Origin: Limiplasma sp964416065
Lineage (GTDB): Bacteria; Bacillota; Clostridia; Christensenellales; Aristaeellaceae
Length of the DNA: 27,512 nt
Direction: 5' to 3'
Assembly: GCA_964416065.1 (NCBI GenBank)
Contig: CAYQCL010000029.1
Location: forward strand, 1 to 27,512
Position numbers and translations under genes: made by a program. The notes beneath the pieces are model-generated. The model ran no database searches. It was not told the DNA's origin and saw only the letters and a program-made list of their open reading frames with translations. Numbering within the stretch: position 1 is the stretch's first letter; the number at the start of each line of letters is the position of its first letter. Positions 7,148 through 14,420 of this stretch are shown piece after piece.

Positions 7148-7486
7148 ATGATAGGCTATGATGAAAACGACGCCAGACGCTATATTGTCAGCCGCATTGA
7201 TAAAAAAGCGTTCCGTTCGCTTCAGGGACGTCTGGATACGCTGATTGGTGAGATGATCGCCTACGACCTTCACTTCATGCGCGTAAGCGGCGTACTCGAC
7301 GAGAATGGACGTCAGGGAACAAATTCTTACGACGAGGATGAGGCGTTTGAATTTATTTATGACGCGTGGCTGGGGGATCATCCAGACGAGCCAGACGACG
7401 ATATGCAGATAGCGGCGCTTCTCAACCGCTATAGAGAGCTTCAGGACGCCTATATGACCGAACACGGTCTTGCCGACGAGCTGTAA
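7148..7486 (+). CDS. Small acidic protein of unknown function
   Basis: I do not recognise this 112-residue protein. It has no signal peptide, membrane segment or cysteine, and looks soluble and mostly helical. It is strongly acidic, with DENDARRY near the start, a SYDEDEAFEFIYDAW segment (60-74) and DHPDEPDDD (77-85). The ATG has GGGAGG about 7 bases upstream. It sits between the rplS terminator and the zinc-ribbon membrane protein gene, 80 bases before that gene's chosen start, and may form a unit with it. The clean start, stop and ribosome site make it a real gene. It could be a protein-protein adaptor, but nothing in the sequence shows that. Confidence 0.8.
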   Translation: MIGYDENDARRYIVSRIDKKAFRSLQGRLDTLIGEMIAYDLHFMRVSGVLDENGRQGTNSYDEDEAFEFIYDAWLGDHPDEPDDDMQIAALLNRYRELQDAYMTEHGLADEL

Positions 7487-7566
7487 CAGTTAGGCGCCGC
7501 GCGGCAGGATTTTTTCCAAGCGTGACGAACCCTTTTTTTGATGAATTGTCAAAGGAGCCTATGCCG

Positions 7567-9459
7567 ATGAAATGTCCCAAATGTGGGAAATGGAATCAAG
7601 CAAACCTGCCGCACTGCATCTATTGCGGAGAGGAGCTTACGAACGATCGAGGCCTGGAGGGCGTGCCGGCGTGGCAGCTCGAATTTGACGATAAGCCCAG
7701 CGAAAAAAGCTATATTCGCGTAGACGAGCAGGGCGAGACCGAAACGACGCAGGATCCACGGGATGTTCTCGCGGGCGAGATGGCGGAGTTAAAAAACCGC
7801 AAGCTGCGGGGCGAGGAAAAGCAGCGCATGCTTCGCCAGGAAGCGGCGCGGCGCGGCATGGCTCCATCCGGAAGCACCGTGCGCACCACCAGCAACCGCG
7901 GCACTTTTTTTTCCTCCTATGATAATCCTGACACGTCCCTTCGTCCCGTCGCTCCAGAGCTTGTGGAGAAGCGCGAGGTCGATCCGAATGCGCGGCAGGT
8001 TTTTCCGCCGAAATACCGCACGACGTATTCAGGTGCGGAACCCGATGATGAGGTATATGGCTATGGCAACGACCGTCATGTATCGCGAATGGATGGAGAA
8101 GAGGAAAACATCTACGATGGCTATCGCGACACCAGCGCTTATTTGCCCGCTTATGCCAACCAGGACGAATTCGAAAATTCACTGCGTCTAAAAGCCGGCC
8201 TGGGAACGAAAAAGAAGCCGCGTCGGAATATCGGGCGCAGACTTATCCGAATTCTGGTGGTCGTGGGCGCCCTTGCTCTGACCGCTTGGTTGTGCGTTGC
8301 GTTCCTCATTCCTCTGCTGACGGAAAACAACGGTGAAGAAAAGCGAACCGCGACCGTAACGCCCACGATCCGCAATGACCTTGCTGCGCATACCATCACC
8401 ATTCCCGGAGAGGATGGACAAAGAATTACCATCCGTGAACTGCGTACATCTGCCATTGTAACCGGCGGCGTGGCGACATTTGATATTCCCGATCATAATT
8501 GGTATGATACCTATGAGGATTATTTGCAGGATACCATGACCGTGACCCTGACGCCGTTCATTATCACGGATTCCGGCAAGCAGGAGCCCCTGGATGTCAT
8601 TCATTATGATATTGATATTCCCCTCTCGCCCATCGATCTTGAGACGCCGGACGGCCCTTATCAGGTCGTGAGCACGGCGATGTATAATATTGTCTTTTAT
8701 GTCCGCGAGGGCAGCACCGTTACGATCAACGGGACGGATTATAGCGATCTGGTCAATACTGAGGGCGGCAAGGTGAGCTTTAACGCGACCGTCCAGCCTA
8801 TCGGCGAAAACACCTACGATATAGTGGTTCGCAGCCAGTATTGTCGTGAAAACTCAATGACGGTAACGCTCTATCGTGAAAAGCAGGAAATCCCGCTTGA
8901 CCTGGCCAGCGATATTGCCAGCACCAACGGGGATGGAGAGATGACCGTCCGGGGAACGACGCTTCCCGGCGCGGTCGTGAAGGTTCTCTCACCCTACCGA
9001 GACCTGGACATTACCAATACCGCTTCGGACGGTTCGTTCAGCTTTGTGGCAAAATTTGATAAGATTGGTACCAATACCATTGTTATCACCGCCGACTATC
9101 CAGGCAAAGCAACAACACGGGTTGAACATATCGTGACCTACGTGCCCAATGTCGATATCTATTCGCGCAAGGCATGGGACATTGTAACGCAGTATACTGA
9201 TCTGATGGACAATCTGAGCGCCCGCGTCAATAATCAGCAGATCTACGTTTGTTCCGGCACCATCACATCCATAGAAACCACAAAGCCTCAACGCGCCTTT
9301 ATGAACATTGGAACGGAGGATAGCGAGCTGCTCATCTATGTTGAAAACAGCTCGAAAACGACCTGGGAGGTCGGGGTTCACTATGAGCTTTACGCGGACG
9401 CCTATGGCATGTATGACAGCAAGCCCTGGCTGGTCGTGCGCTATACCTATCAAAGATAA
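7567..9459 (+). CDS. Zinc-ribbon membrane protein with extracytoplasmic Ig-like domains
   Basis: This 630-residue protein begins with a zinc ribbon, MKCPKCGKWNQ...CIYCG, using Cys3, Cys6, Cys17 and Cys20. A charged, low-complexity cytoplasmic linker follows to about 220. One membrane helix lies at about 227-251 after a basic stop (KKKPRRNIGRR), giving an N-in, C-out topology. The outer part has beta-rich repeats: around 370-440, a Bacterial Ig-like segment at about 455-525 (GAVVKVLSPYRDLDI...TASDGSFSF), and a C-terminal beta domain at about 535-630. I start at ATG 7567 because AAAGGAG lies 9 bases upstream. The frame also opens at GTG 7522, without a good site, which would put 15 odd residues before the ribbon. 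No catalytic motif is visible. It may sense or scaffold at the envelope; the role is unknown. Confidence 0.85.
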   Translation: MKCPKCGKWNQANLPHCIYCGEELTNDRGLEGVPAWQLEFDDKPSEKSYIRVDEQGETETTQDPRDVLAGEMAELKNRKLRGEEKQRMLRQEAARRGMAPSGSTVRTTSNRGTFFSSYDNPDTSLRPVAPELVEKREVDPNARQVFPPKYRTTYSGAEPDDEVYGYGNDRHVSRMDGEEENIYDGYRDTSAYLPAYANQDEFENSLRLKAGLGTKKKPRRNIGRRLIRILVVVGALALTAWLCVAFLIPLLTENNGEEKRTATVTPTIRNDLAAHTITIPGEDGQRITIRELRTSAIVTGGVATFDIPDHNWYDTYEDYLQDTMTVTLTPFIITDSGKQEPLDVIHYDIDIPLSPIDLETPDGPYQVVSTAMYNIVFYVREGSTVTINGTDYSDLVNTEGGKVSFNATVQPIGENTYDIVVRSQYCRENSMTVTLYREKQEIPLDLASDIASTNGDGEMTVRGTTLPGAVVKVLSPYRDLDITNTASDGSFSFVAKFDKIGTNTIVITADYPGKATTRVEHIVTYVPNVDIYSRKAWDIVTQYTDLMDNLSARVNNQQIYVCSGTITSIETTKPQRAFMNIGTEDSELLIYVENSSKTTWEVGVHYELYADAYGMYDSKPWLVVRYTYQR

Positions 9460-9613
9460 TTTATTTTTTTCTCGCGTCGCGGGGCGTTCTGAATCGGATC
9501 CCTTTCGCCATTGCTTTAAATGGATCTGTGTGCATTTGCGATATAGCGGTATATTCAGCTTTATGGGCATCGCCATATAACCCACTGGCCCTGGCCTTTC
9601 GTCAAACAGCGAC

Positions 9614-9652
9614 AAAGATCCGCTTCCAAGCAACGCTTGAGAGCGGATCTTT
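9614..9652. terminator. Bidirectional terminator between convergent genes
   Basis: AAAGATCCGCT at 9614-9624 pairs perfectly over 11 bp with AGCGGATCTTT at 9642-9652. It lies in the 245-base gap where the zinc-ribbon gene (plus) and hslU (minus) converge. T-runs at both ends are short (four on the plus strand, three on the minus), so it can serve either direction only modestly. I see nothing else in 9460-9704. Confidence 0.7.
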
Positions 9653-9704
9653 TGTGCATGATTCTAGCTGAAAGGCTTTCTGCGACAGGCCCTTGAATGC
9701 TCGC

Positions 9705-11075
9705 TTATAGAATGTAGCGCTTCATATCTATCGTGACCTCGTCCTTGCCCAAGTGCTCGATCACATAGTCGCCATTGATGTTTAAATACACATTGGGCAT
9801 TTCATCGCCTCCGGCGTTGAAGCTGATATCCTCCAACAGCTTTTCAAACACAGCAAACAGACGGCGCGCGCCGATATCCTCCTTTGTCTCGTTGAGGACA
9901 TAGGCCGCGTTGGCGATGGCATCAATAGCGCTGTCCTCAAAGGAAAGAAATACCTTATCGACGGCCAGAAGCGCCTCGTATTGACGCGTCAGAGCGTTTT
10001 CCGGCTGGGTGAGAATGGCTTTGAAGTCCTCCTGTGTAAGGCTCTTTAGCGTGACATGAACGGGAAAGCGTCCCTGGAGCTCCGGAATCAGGTCGCTCAC
10101 CTTTGCGACATGGAAGGCGCCTGCGGCGATAAACAGCATAAAGTCCGTGCGGACGGCGCCGTATTTCGTGCTTACGGTGCTGCCCTCCACAATCGGCAGA
10201 ATATCCCGCTGGACGCCCTCACGGCTTACATCCGGCCCATGACCGCCCGCCGAACGGCCTGCGACCTTATCAATTTCGTCGATGAAGACGATGCCCTGCT
10301 GCTCGGCCCGCCGGATCGCCTCTTCTTGCACCTCATCTTCGTCGATGAGCTTCTCGGATTCCTCTTCCAGAAGGATCTTTCTCGCCTCCTTAACCTTGAC
10401 GCGGCGAATCTTTGTCTTTTTGGGCATCATTCCGCCCATCATGTCGCCGAGGTTTATTGAGTTTCCGCCTACCTCAAGCTGCGGCATCGTTTCCTCGACC
10501 TCGATTTCGATCTCGCGCTCTTCCAGCTCCCCTCTGCGCAGCTGTGAAAGTACATCCTCCCGTCGCACCGCAAGCTTTTCTTGTTCCTCACGTGGAAGCT
10601 CCGGTTCCTTCTTGTTCCCCATCAGAAAATCAAACGGATTATTGCTGCTGCTTTTCTTCGGAGGATTTACCAGAAGGGTTACCAATCGATCCTCTGCAAG
10701 AACCGACGCGCGCGTTTCAACACGCTTGGAAAATTCCTTGCGCACCATACGGATGGAGTTTTCTACAAGATCGCGAATGATGCTCTCCACATCGCGGCCC
10801 ACATAGCCGACCTCGGTAAACTTCGTCGCCTCCACCTTGATAAAGGGCGCGTTGACCAATTTGGCCAGTCTGCGCGCGATTTCCGTCTTGCCTACGCCTG
10901 TGGGTCCGATCATCAGAATGTTTTTAGGACTGATCTCATTACGAATTTCCTCATCAAGCTGAGAGCGACGATAGCGGTTGCGTAAAGCTATCGCGACCGC
11001 GCGCTTGGCATCCTCCTGGCCAATGATATAACGGTCAAGCTCCCGCATGATCTCCCTTGGCGTCAATTCCTTCAT
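9705..11075 (-). CDS. hslU: HslU, ATPase subunit of the HslUV protease
   Basis: HslU is the AAA+ unfoldase ring that feeds substrates into HslV in the cytoplasm. The 456-residue chain has Walker A GPTGVGKT (57-64), the pore loop GYVG (90-93), a long charged I-domain (about 110-260), Walker B GIVFIDEID (261-269), and the sensor-2 GARR (402-405). It ends in KRYIL, the C-terminal tail that inserts into HslV. Three ATG codons stand in a row at 11075, 11078 and 11081. I chose the innermost because AGGAGG is then 7 bases away; for the outermost it would be only 1 base away. The ribosome site overlaps the stop of hslV just upstream. No codY-like gene follows, unlike in Bacillus. Confidence 0.97.
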   Translation of the reverse strand: MKELTPREIMRELDRYIIGQEDAKRAVAIALRNRYRRSQLDEEIRNEISPKNILMIGPTGVGKTEIARRLAKLVNAPFIKVEATKFTEVGYVGRDVESIIRDLVENSIRMVRKEFSKRVETRASVLAEDRLVTLLVNPPKKSSSNNPFDFLMGNKKEPELPREEQEKLAVRREDVLSQLRRGELEEREIEIEVEETMPQLEVGGNSINLGDMMGGMMPKKTKIRRVKVKEARKILLEEESEKLIDEDEVQEEAIRRAEQQGIVFIDEIDKVAGRSAGGHGPDVSREGVQRDILPIVEGSTVSTKYGAVRTDFMLFIAAGAFHVAKVSDLIPELQGRFPVHVTLKSLTQEDFKAILTQPENALTRQYEALLAVDKVFLSFEDSAIDAIANAAYVLNETKEDIGARRLFAVFEKLLEDISFNAGGDEMPNVYLNINGDYVIEHLGKDEVTIDMKRYIL

Positions 11076-11086
11076 CATCATACCTC

Positions 11087-11620
11087 CTAAAGTGTCTCGA
11101 CGGTGATATGATCGTTGGTGAATACGCAGATTGAGGCCGCAACCTCAAGCGATTTAACAGCGATCTCTTCCGCGGACAGGTCGGTGTTATGGATAAGCGC
11201 GCGGGCTGCCGCGAGCGCAAAATTGCCGCCGGATCCAATGGCGCATACGCCGTCATCAGGATCAATCACCTCGCCGTTACCGCTCAGAATCAGGAGCGAA
11301 TTCTTATCGGCGACAATGAGCATGCTTTCCAGCTTTCGGGCAATCTGATCCCCGCGCCAATCCTGAGCAAGATTAACAGCCGCGCGTTCCAAATTGCCTC
11401 CGCATTGCGTGAGCTTTTCCTCAAAGCGCTCGCAGAGCGAAAACGCGTCTGCGACGCTTCCGGCGAACCCCGCGACCACCTGACCGTTATATAATCTGCG
11501 AACCTTTTTCGCGCTGGACTTAAAAATGGTGTTTTCCCCCATTGTTACCTGCCCGTCGCCCGCGATAGCGATATGATCGCCGCGTTTGACGGCGCAAATG
11601 GTCGTTCCCATCATTGCCAT
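11087..11620 (-). CDS. hslV: HslV, proteolytic subunit of the HslUV protease
   Basis: HslV is the threonine peptidase ring of the HslUV complex. The 177-residue chain has the family core TTICAV, IAIAGDGQVTMG, KVRRLYNG, VVAGFAGSVADAF and IGSGGNFALAAARAL. The catalytic residue should be Thr6, exposed after removal of a short propeptide, MAMMG. In E. coli the threonine is residue 2, while many Firmicutes have a short propeptide like this one. A possible alternative start at Met3 would shorten the propeptide. The ATG has AAGGTG 5 bases upstream. It follows the hydrolase-like gene by 13 bases and precedes hslU by 11 bases, so protease and ATPase are made together. Confidence 0.97.
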   Translation of the reverse strand: MAMMGTTICAVKRGDHIAIAGDGQVTMGENTIFKSSAKKVRRLYNGQVVAGFAGSVADAFSLCERFEEKLTQCGGNLERAAVNLAQDWRGDQIARKLESMLIVADKNSLLILSGNGEVIDPDDGVCAIGSGGNFALAAARALIHNTDLSAEEIAVKSLEVAASICVFTNDHITVETL

Positions 11621-11633
11621 TTTTTCACCTTCC

Positions 11634-13025
11634 TCAGTCGTCTGTGGTCTGATACAAATTGAGAATCCATTGAGCTATATTCCGGCCGGCCTGAGTATCC
11701 AGATGCGTTTCCACGGCATATTCCGGCTGCCCCTGCGCATTTGTGCTCAGATCGTTCATCAAAAGATGGTTTAAGCCGCGAAATGATTTAAAGGACATAT
11801 AGGTCTGATTGTCTCCCAGCTGCTCCGCGTAGGCGCGCCAGCCGTCGTCCTCGGAAACAACGGGATCCTGCTTGCCCTGCACGACATAAGTCGGCACCCT
11901 GAGCTGCTTCATAAGTGAAACCGAGTCGTACGGCTCCGTCTCCCAATAATAGTAGCCGTTTCGTCCCAAAAGCGTAAGCTCACGCGCCTCCGTCTCCTTC
12001 ATGGACGCCAGCTTCTTCACGGCGTTTTGGACATTGTCCATTTCCTCATCGGATAGTCCGGAAGCCCTTTTTGCCTCATAGCTCAAAAGTGAGTCAGGGA
12101 CGCCCGCAATCAGGATCATCGCGGTGAAAGCCCCCTCCGACTGCGAGACGATTCTGGGTGCAAGCATCGCGCCAAGGCCATGACCGATCAAAACGATGCG
12201 CTTCTGGTCGACTAGTTTATTTTTTGTAAGCTCCCCGACCGCAAACAGCGCGTCCTCCACCGTCTCCTCCCAGACAGAGGAAGCGGCGTCCTCCCCGTAT
12301 ACATAGGTACGCTTGTCATAGCGCAGAGTCGCAATGCCCATGTCCGCAAGCGCCTTGGCAAGATCGGAAAAAAGCGCTGTCTGCCCTATCGTGCTGTTTC
12401 GATCCAGCGGCCCGAAGTCATGCACGAGCACACAGGCCGGAACCGGCGCATCCGCGCTTGCCTTGTTTGGCATCGTCAAAACGCCTTCCAGCTGATAGGA
12501 ACCGATTGTCACATTCGTTTCGGTATAGGAAAGCTTTCCTGATCCGGCGTCTCTTCCTCCGACCAGCATATCGCTTCCGTCACTGATAGCCTCATCCTCG
12601 GCCGGAACAAACTCGATCGCCATGATCTCCCAATCGTCTTCCTTGTTCTTATGCGTAAAATAGAGATCCAAGTCCTGCTTTTCCATACAAAGATGCAGGA
12701 CATGCGTTTTTAGCTGGTTCTCAGAGTCTTCAAAGCTGCGATAGCTACCAAGCTCAATAAACGCGCCCGTCATCCATTCCAAGTCGGTCAGCAATGCCTG
12801 AAACGTTTCCATCGGCATGTACCGGCGGATTTGTAGATCATAGTATCCCCAGAGGCGGCTCATCGAGATTCCTTCGATATAATCCAGCGCATACTGACGA
12901 ACCGTTTCTTCCGTCCAGACAGGGACGTCGTCGTTCATCTGCTTGGCCGCCGCAAAGGCGGATGCAGGAAGAAGCGTAAACAAAAGCGCGGCGGCGGTCA
13001 ATATGGCGAAAAGACGTTTCATCAT
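11634..13025 (-). CDS. Secreted alpha/beta-hydrolase-like protein lacking the nucleophile serine
   Basis: This 463-residue exported protein has a signal peptide (KR at 3-4, hydrophobic 5-19, likely cleavage at the ASA-FA-A region near 23-27). An N-terminal domain (about 35-145) of the DUF3887 kind follows, then an alpha/beta-hydrolase domain (about 165-460). The oxyanion region reads VLVHDFGPLDRN (199-210). The nucleophile elbow reads IGHGLGAMLAP with Gly283 where relatives have Ser. The acid Asp387 (GKQDPVV) and the base His420 (GLNHLL) are present. So two of the three triad residues remain. The gene overlaps trmFO by one base and has GGGAGGA just upstream of its start. It stands where a xerC-like gene often lies before hslV. 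It may be a non-catalytic binder, use another residue, or carry a recent mutation. Confidence 0.88.
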   Translation of the reverse strand: MMKRLFAILTAAALLFTLLPASAFAAAKQMNDDVPVWTEETVRQYALDYIEGISMSRLWGYYDLQIRRYMPMETFQALLTDLEWMTGAFIELGSYRSFEDSENQLKTHVLHLCMEKQDLDLYFTHKNKEDDWEIMAIEFVPAEDEAISDGSDMLVGGRDAGSGKLSYTETNVTIGSYQLEGVLTMPNKASADAPVPACVLVHDFGPLDRNSTIGQTALFSDLAKALADMGIATLRYDKRTYVYGEDAASSVWEETVEDALFAVGELTKNKLVDQKRIVLIGHGLGAMLAPRIVSQSEGAFTAMILIAGVPDSLLSYEAKRASGLSDEEMDNVQNAVKKLASMKETEARELTLLGRNGYYYWETEPYDSVSLMKQLRVPTYVVQGKQDPVVSEDDGWRAYAEQLGDNQTYMSFKSFRGLNHLLMNDLSTNAQGQPEYAVETHLDTQAGRNIAQWILNLYQTTDD

Positions 13026-14383
13026 CAGAATTCCTCCCTATTGATAGATGGCATATCTGAAAGTTCGTCCGGCCCCATTTGCGCTGTAACGGCATCAATT
13101 TCCGCTAAAGCGCGTTCGGATATTTTTTCATAACGCTGCTGTTTGCTGCGGATTCGCTTTTCGCCCGCACGAACCTCTAACGGATCAATCAGTCCGAAAG
13201 CGCAATTCATAGGCTGAAAGCGTTTATTGGGTGTGCTGACATAGCGCGCCATCGCGCCAATCGCCGTTTTCCCGCTAAAGCGGGGTGGCTCCTGCCCTCG
13301 CTCGCGGTAAGCGACGGTCAAGCCGACCAGCAAGCCGCTCGCCGCGCTTTCAACATAACCCTCAACGCCGGTGATCTGACCGGCAAAGGAGAGATGCGGC
13401 GCGGAAATCACGCGATAGGTGTCATCTAAAAAGCCGGGGCTGTTGAGGAAGGTATTGCGATGCATCACGCCCAGCCTGGCAAATTCCACGTTTTCAAGGC
13501 CTGGAATCATACTGAAAACGCGGCGTTGCTCTGGATAGGTCAGCCGGGTTTGGAAGCCCACAATGTTGTATAGGCTTCCCGCAAAGTTATCACGTCTGAG
13601 CTGCACAACCGCAAACGGCTCCTTACCCGTTCTAGGATCTGTAAGGCCCACGGGCTTAAGCGGCCCGAAGGCAATCGCCATATCGCCCCGCTTCGCCATG
13701 CTTTCGATCGGCATACATCCCTCAAAAACCGCTTTTTCCTCAAAGCCGCGCACCAGCACCGTCTCGGCCGTCTGTAAGGCGTGAACAAACGCCATGTATT
13801 CCTCACGGTTCATCGGGCAGTTGAGATAGTCCGTGCCCCGTTCATAGCGGGACATACAAAAAACCTTACTCATATCGAGACTGTCCGCCGTGACGATGGG
13901 CGCCGCCGCATCATAAAAATGAAGCGTGGAAAGTCCGTCAAGACGGCTGATTTCCTCCGACAGCGCGTCGCTCGTCAATGGGCCGGACGCGATAATGATT
14001 GTGCCCTCCGCAGGAAGTGAGGTAACCTCCTTCTCATGTAGCTCGATCAACGGATGCTTGTGCATCTCATGATCAACCGCGGCCGAAAACCCTTCTCGGT
14101 CGACAGCGAGCGCGCCGCCGGCCGGAACCGCAGTCGCGTCCGCACAGCGCATAATGATCGAATCGAGCTTGCGCATTTCCGCCTTCAAAAGGCCGACCGC
14201 GTTCGTGAGACGGTCGCTACGAAGGCTGTTGCTGCATACCAGCTCCGCCATAGTAGACAGTCGCTGCGCGGGGGTCCTTTTTTGGGTCTTCATTTCATAA
14301 AGCTCAACGGGCACGCCGCGCTTTGCAAGCTGCCATGCGGCCTCACAGCCGGCAAGCCCGCCGCCTATGACCTTTACGCTCAT
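13025..14383 (-). CDS. trmFO: TrmFO, folate/FAD-dependent tRNA (uracil-5-)-methyltransferase
   Basis: TrmFO makes m5U at position 54 of tRNA in the cytoplasm, taking the methylene group from 5,10-methylenetetrahydrofolate and using FAD. The 452-residue length is normal. The N-terminal dinucleotide-binding motif is IGGGLAGCEAAWQLA (6-20). Both functional cysteines are present: Cys50 in ELVCSNSLRSD and Cys223 in FEGCMPIESMA, matching Cys53 and Cys226 of the Bacillus protein. Other family segments are PAGGALAVDREGFS and TYRVISAPHLSFAGQITGVEGYVESA. The ATG at 14383 has only a weak purine-rich sequence, AGAGG about 14 bases upstream. It lies 37 bases after topA, the widest gap in this operon, and overlaps the next gene by one base (TGATG). 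Confidence 0.97.
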   Translation of the reverse strand: MSVKVIGGGLAGCEAAWQLAKRGVPVELYEMKTQKRTPAQRLSTMAELVCSNSLRSDRLTNAVGLLKAEMRKLDSIIMRCADATAVPAGGALAVDREGFSAAVDHEMHKHPLIELHEKEVTSLPAEGTIIIASGPLTSDALSEEISRLDGLSTLHFYDAAAPIVTADSLDMSKVFCMSRYERGTDYLNCPMNREEYMAFVHALQTAETVLVRGFEEKAVFEGCMPIESMAKRGDMAIAFGPLKPVGLTDPRTGKEPFAVVQLRRDNFAGSLYNIVGFQTRLTYPEQRRVFSMIPGLENVEFARLGVMHRNTFLNSPGFLDDTYRVISAPHLSFAGQITGVEGYVESAASGLLVGLTVAYRERGQEPPRFSGKTAIGAMARYVSTPNKRFQPMNCAFGLIDPLEVRAGEKRIRSKQQRYEKISERALAEIDAVTAQMGPDELSDMPSINREEF

Positions 14384-14420
14384 GTATGGCTCTCATCCTC
14401 TCTTAAAATGCCAATCCGGC

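Noticed and set aside
7496..7505. Perfect 10-base palindrome GCCGCGCGGC followed by a T-run
   Set aside because: With no loop it can form only a 3-bp stem, too weak to call a terminator.
9460..9613. Possible small gene between the zinc-ribbon gene and the terminator
   Set aside because: The plus-strand frame there continues from inside the upstream gene and has no ribosome site or recognisable product.
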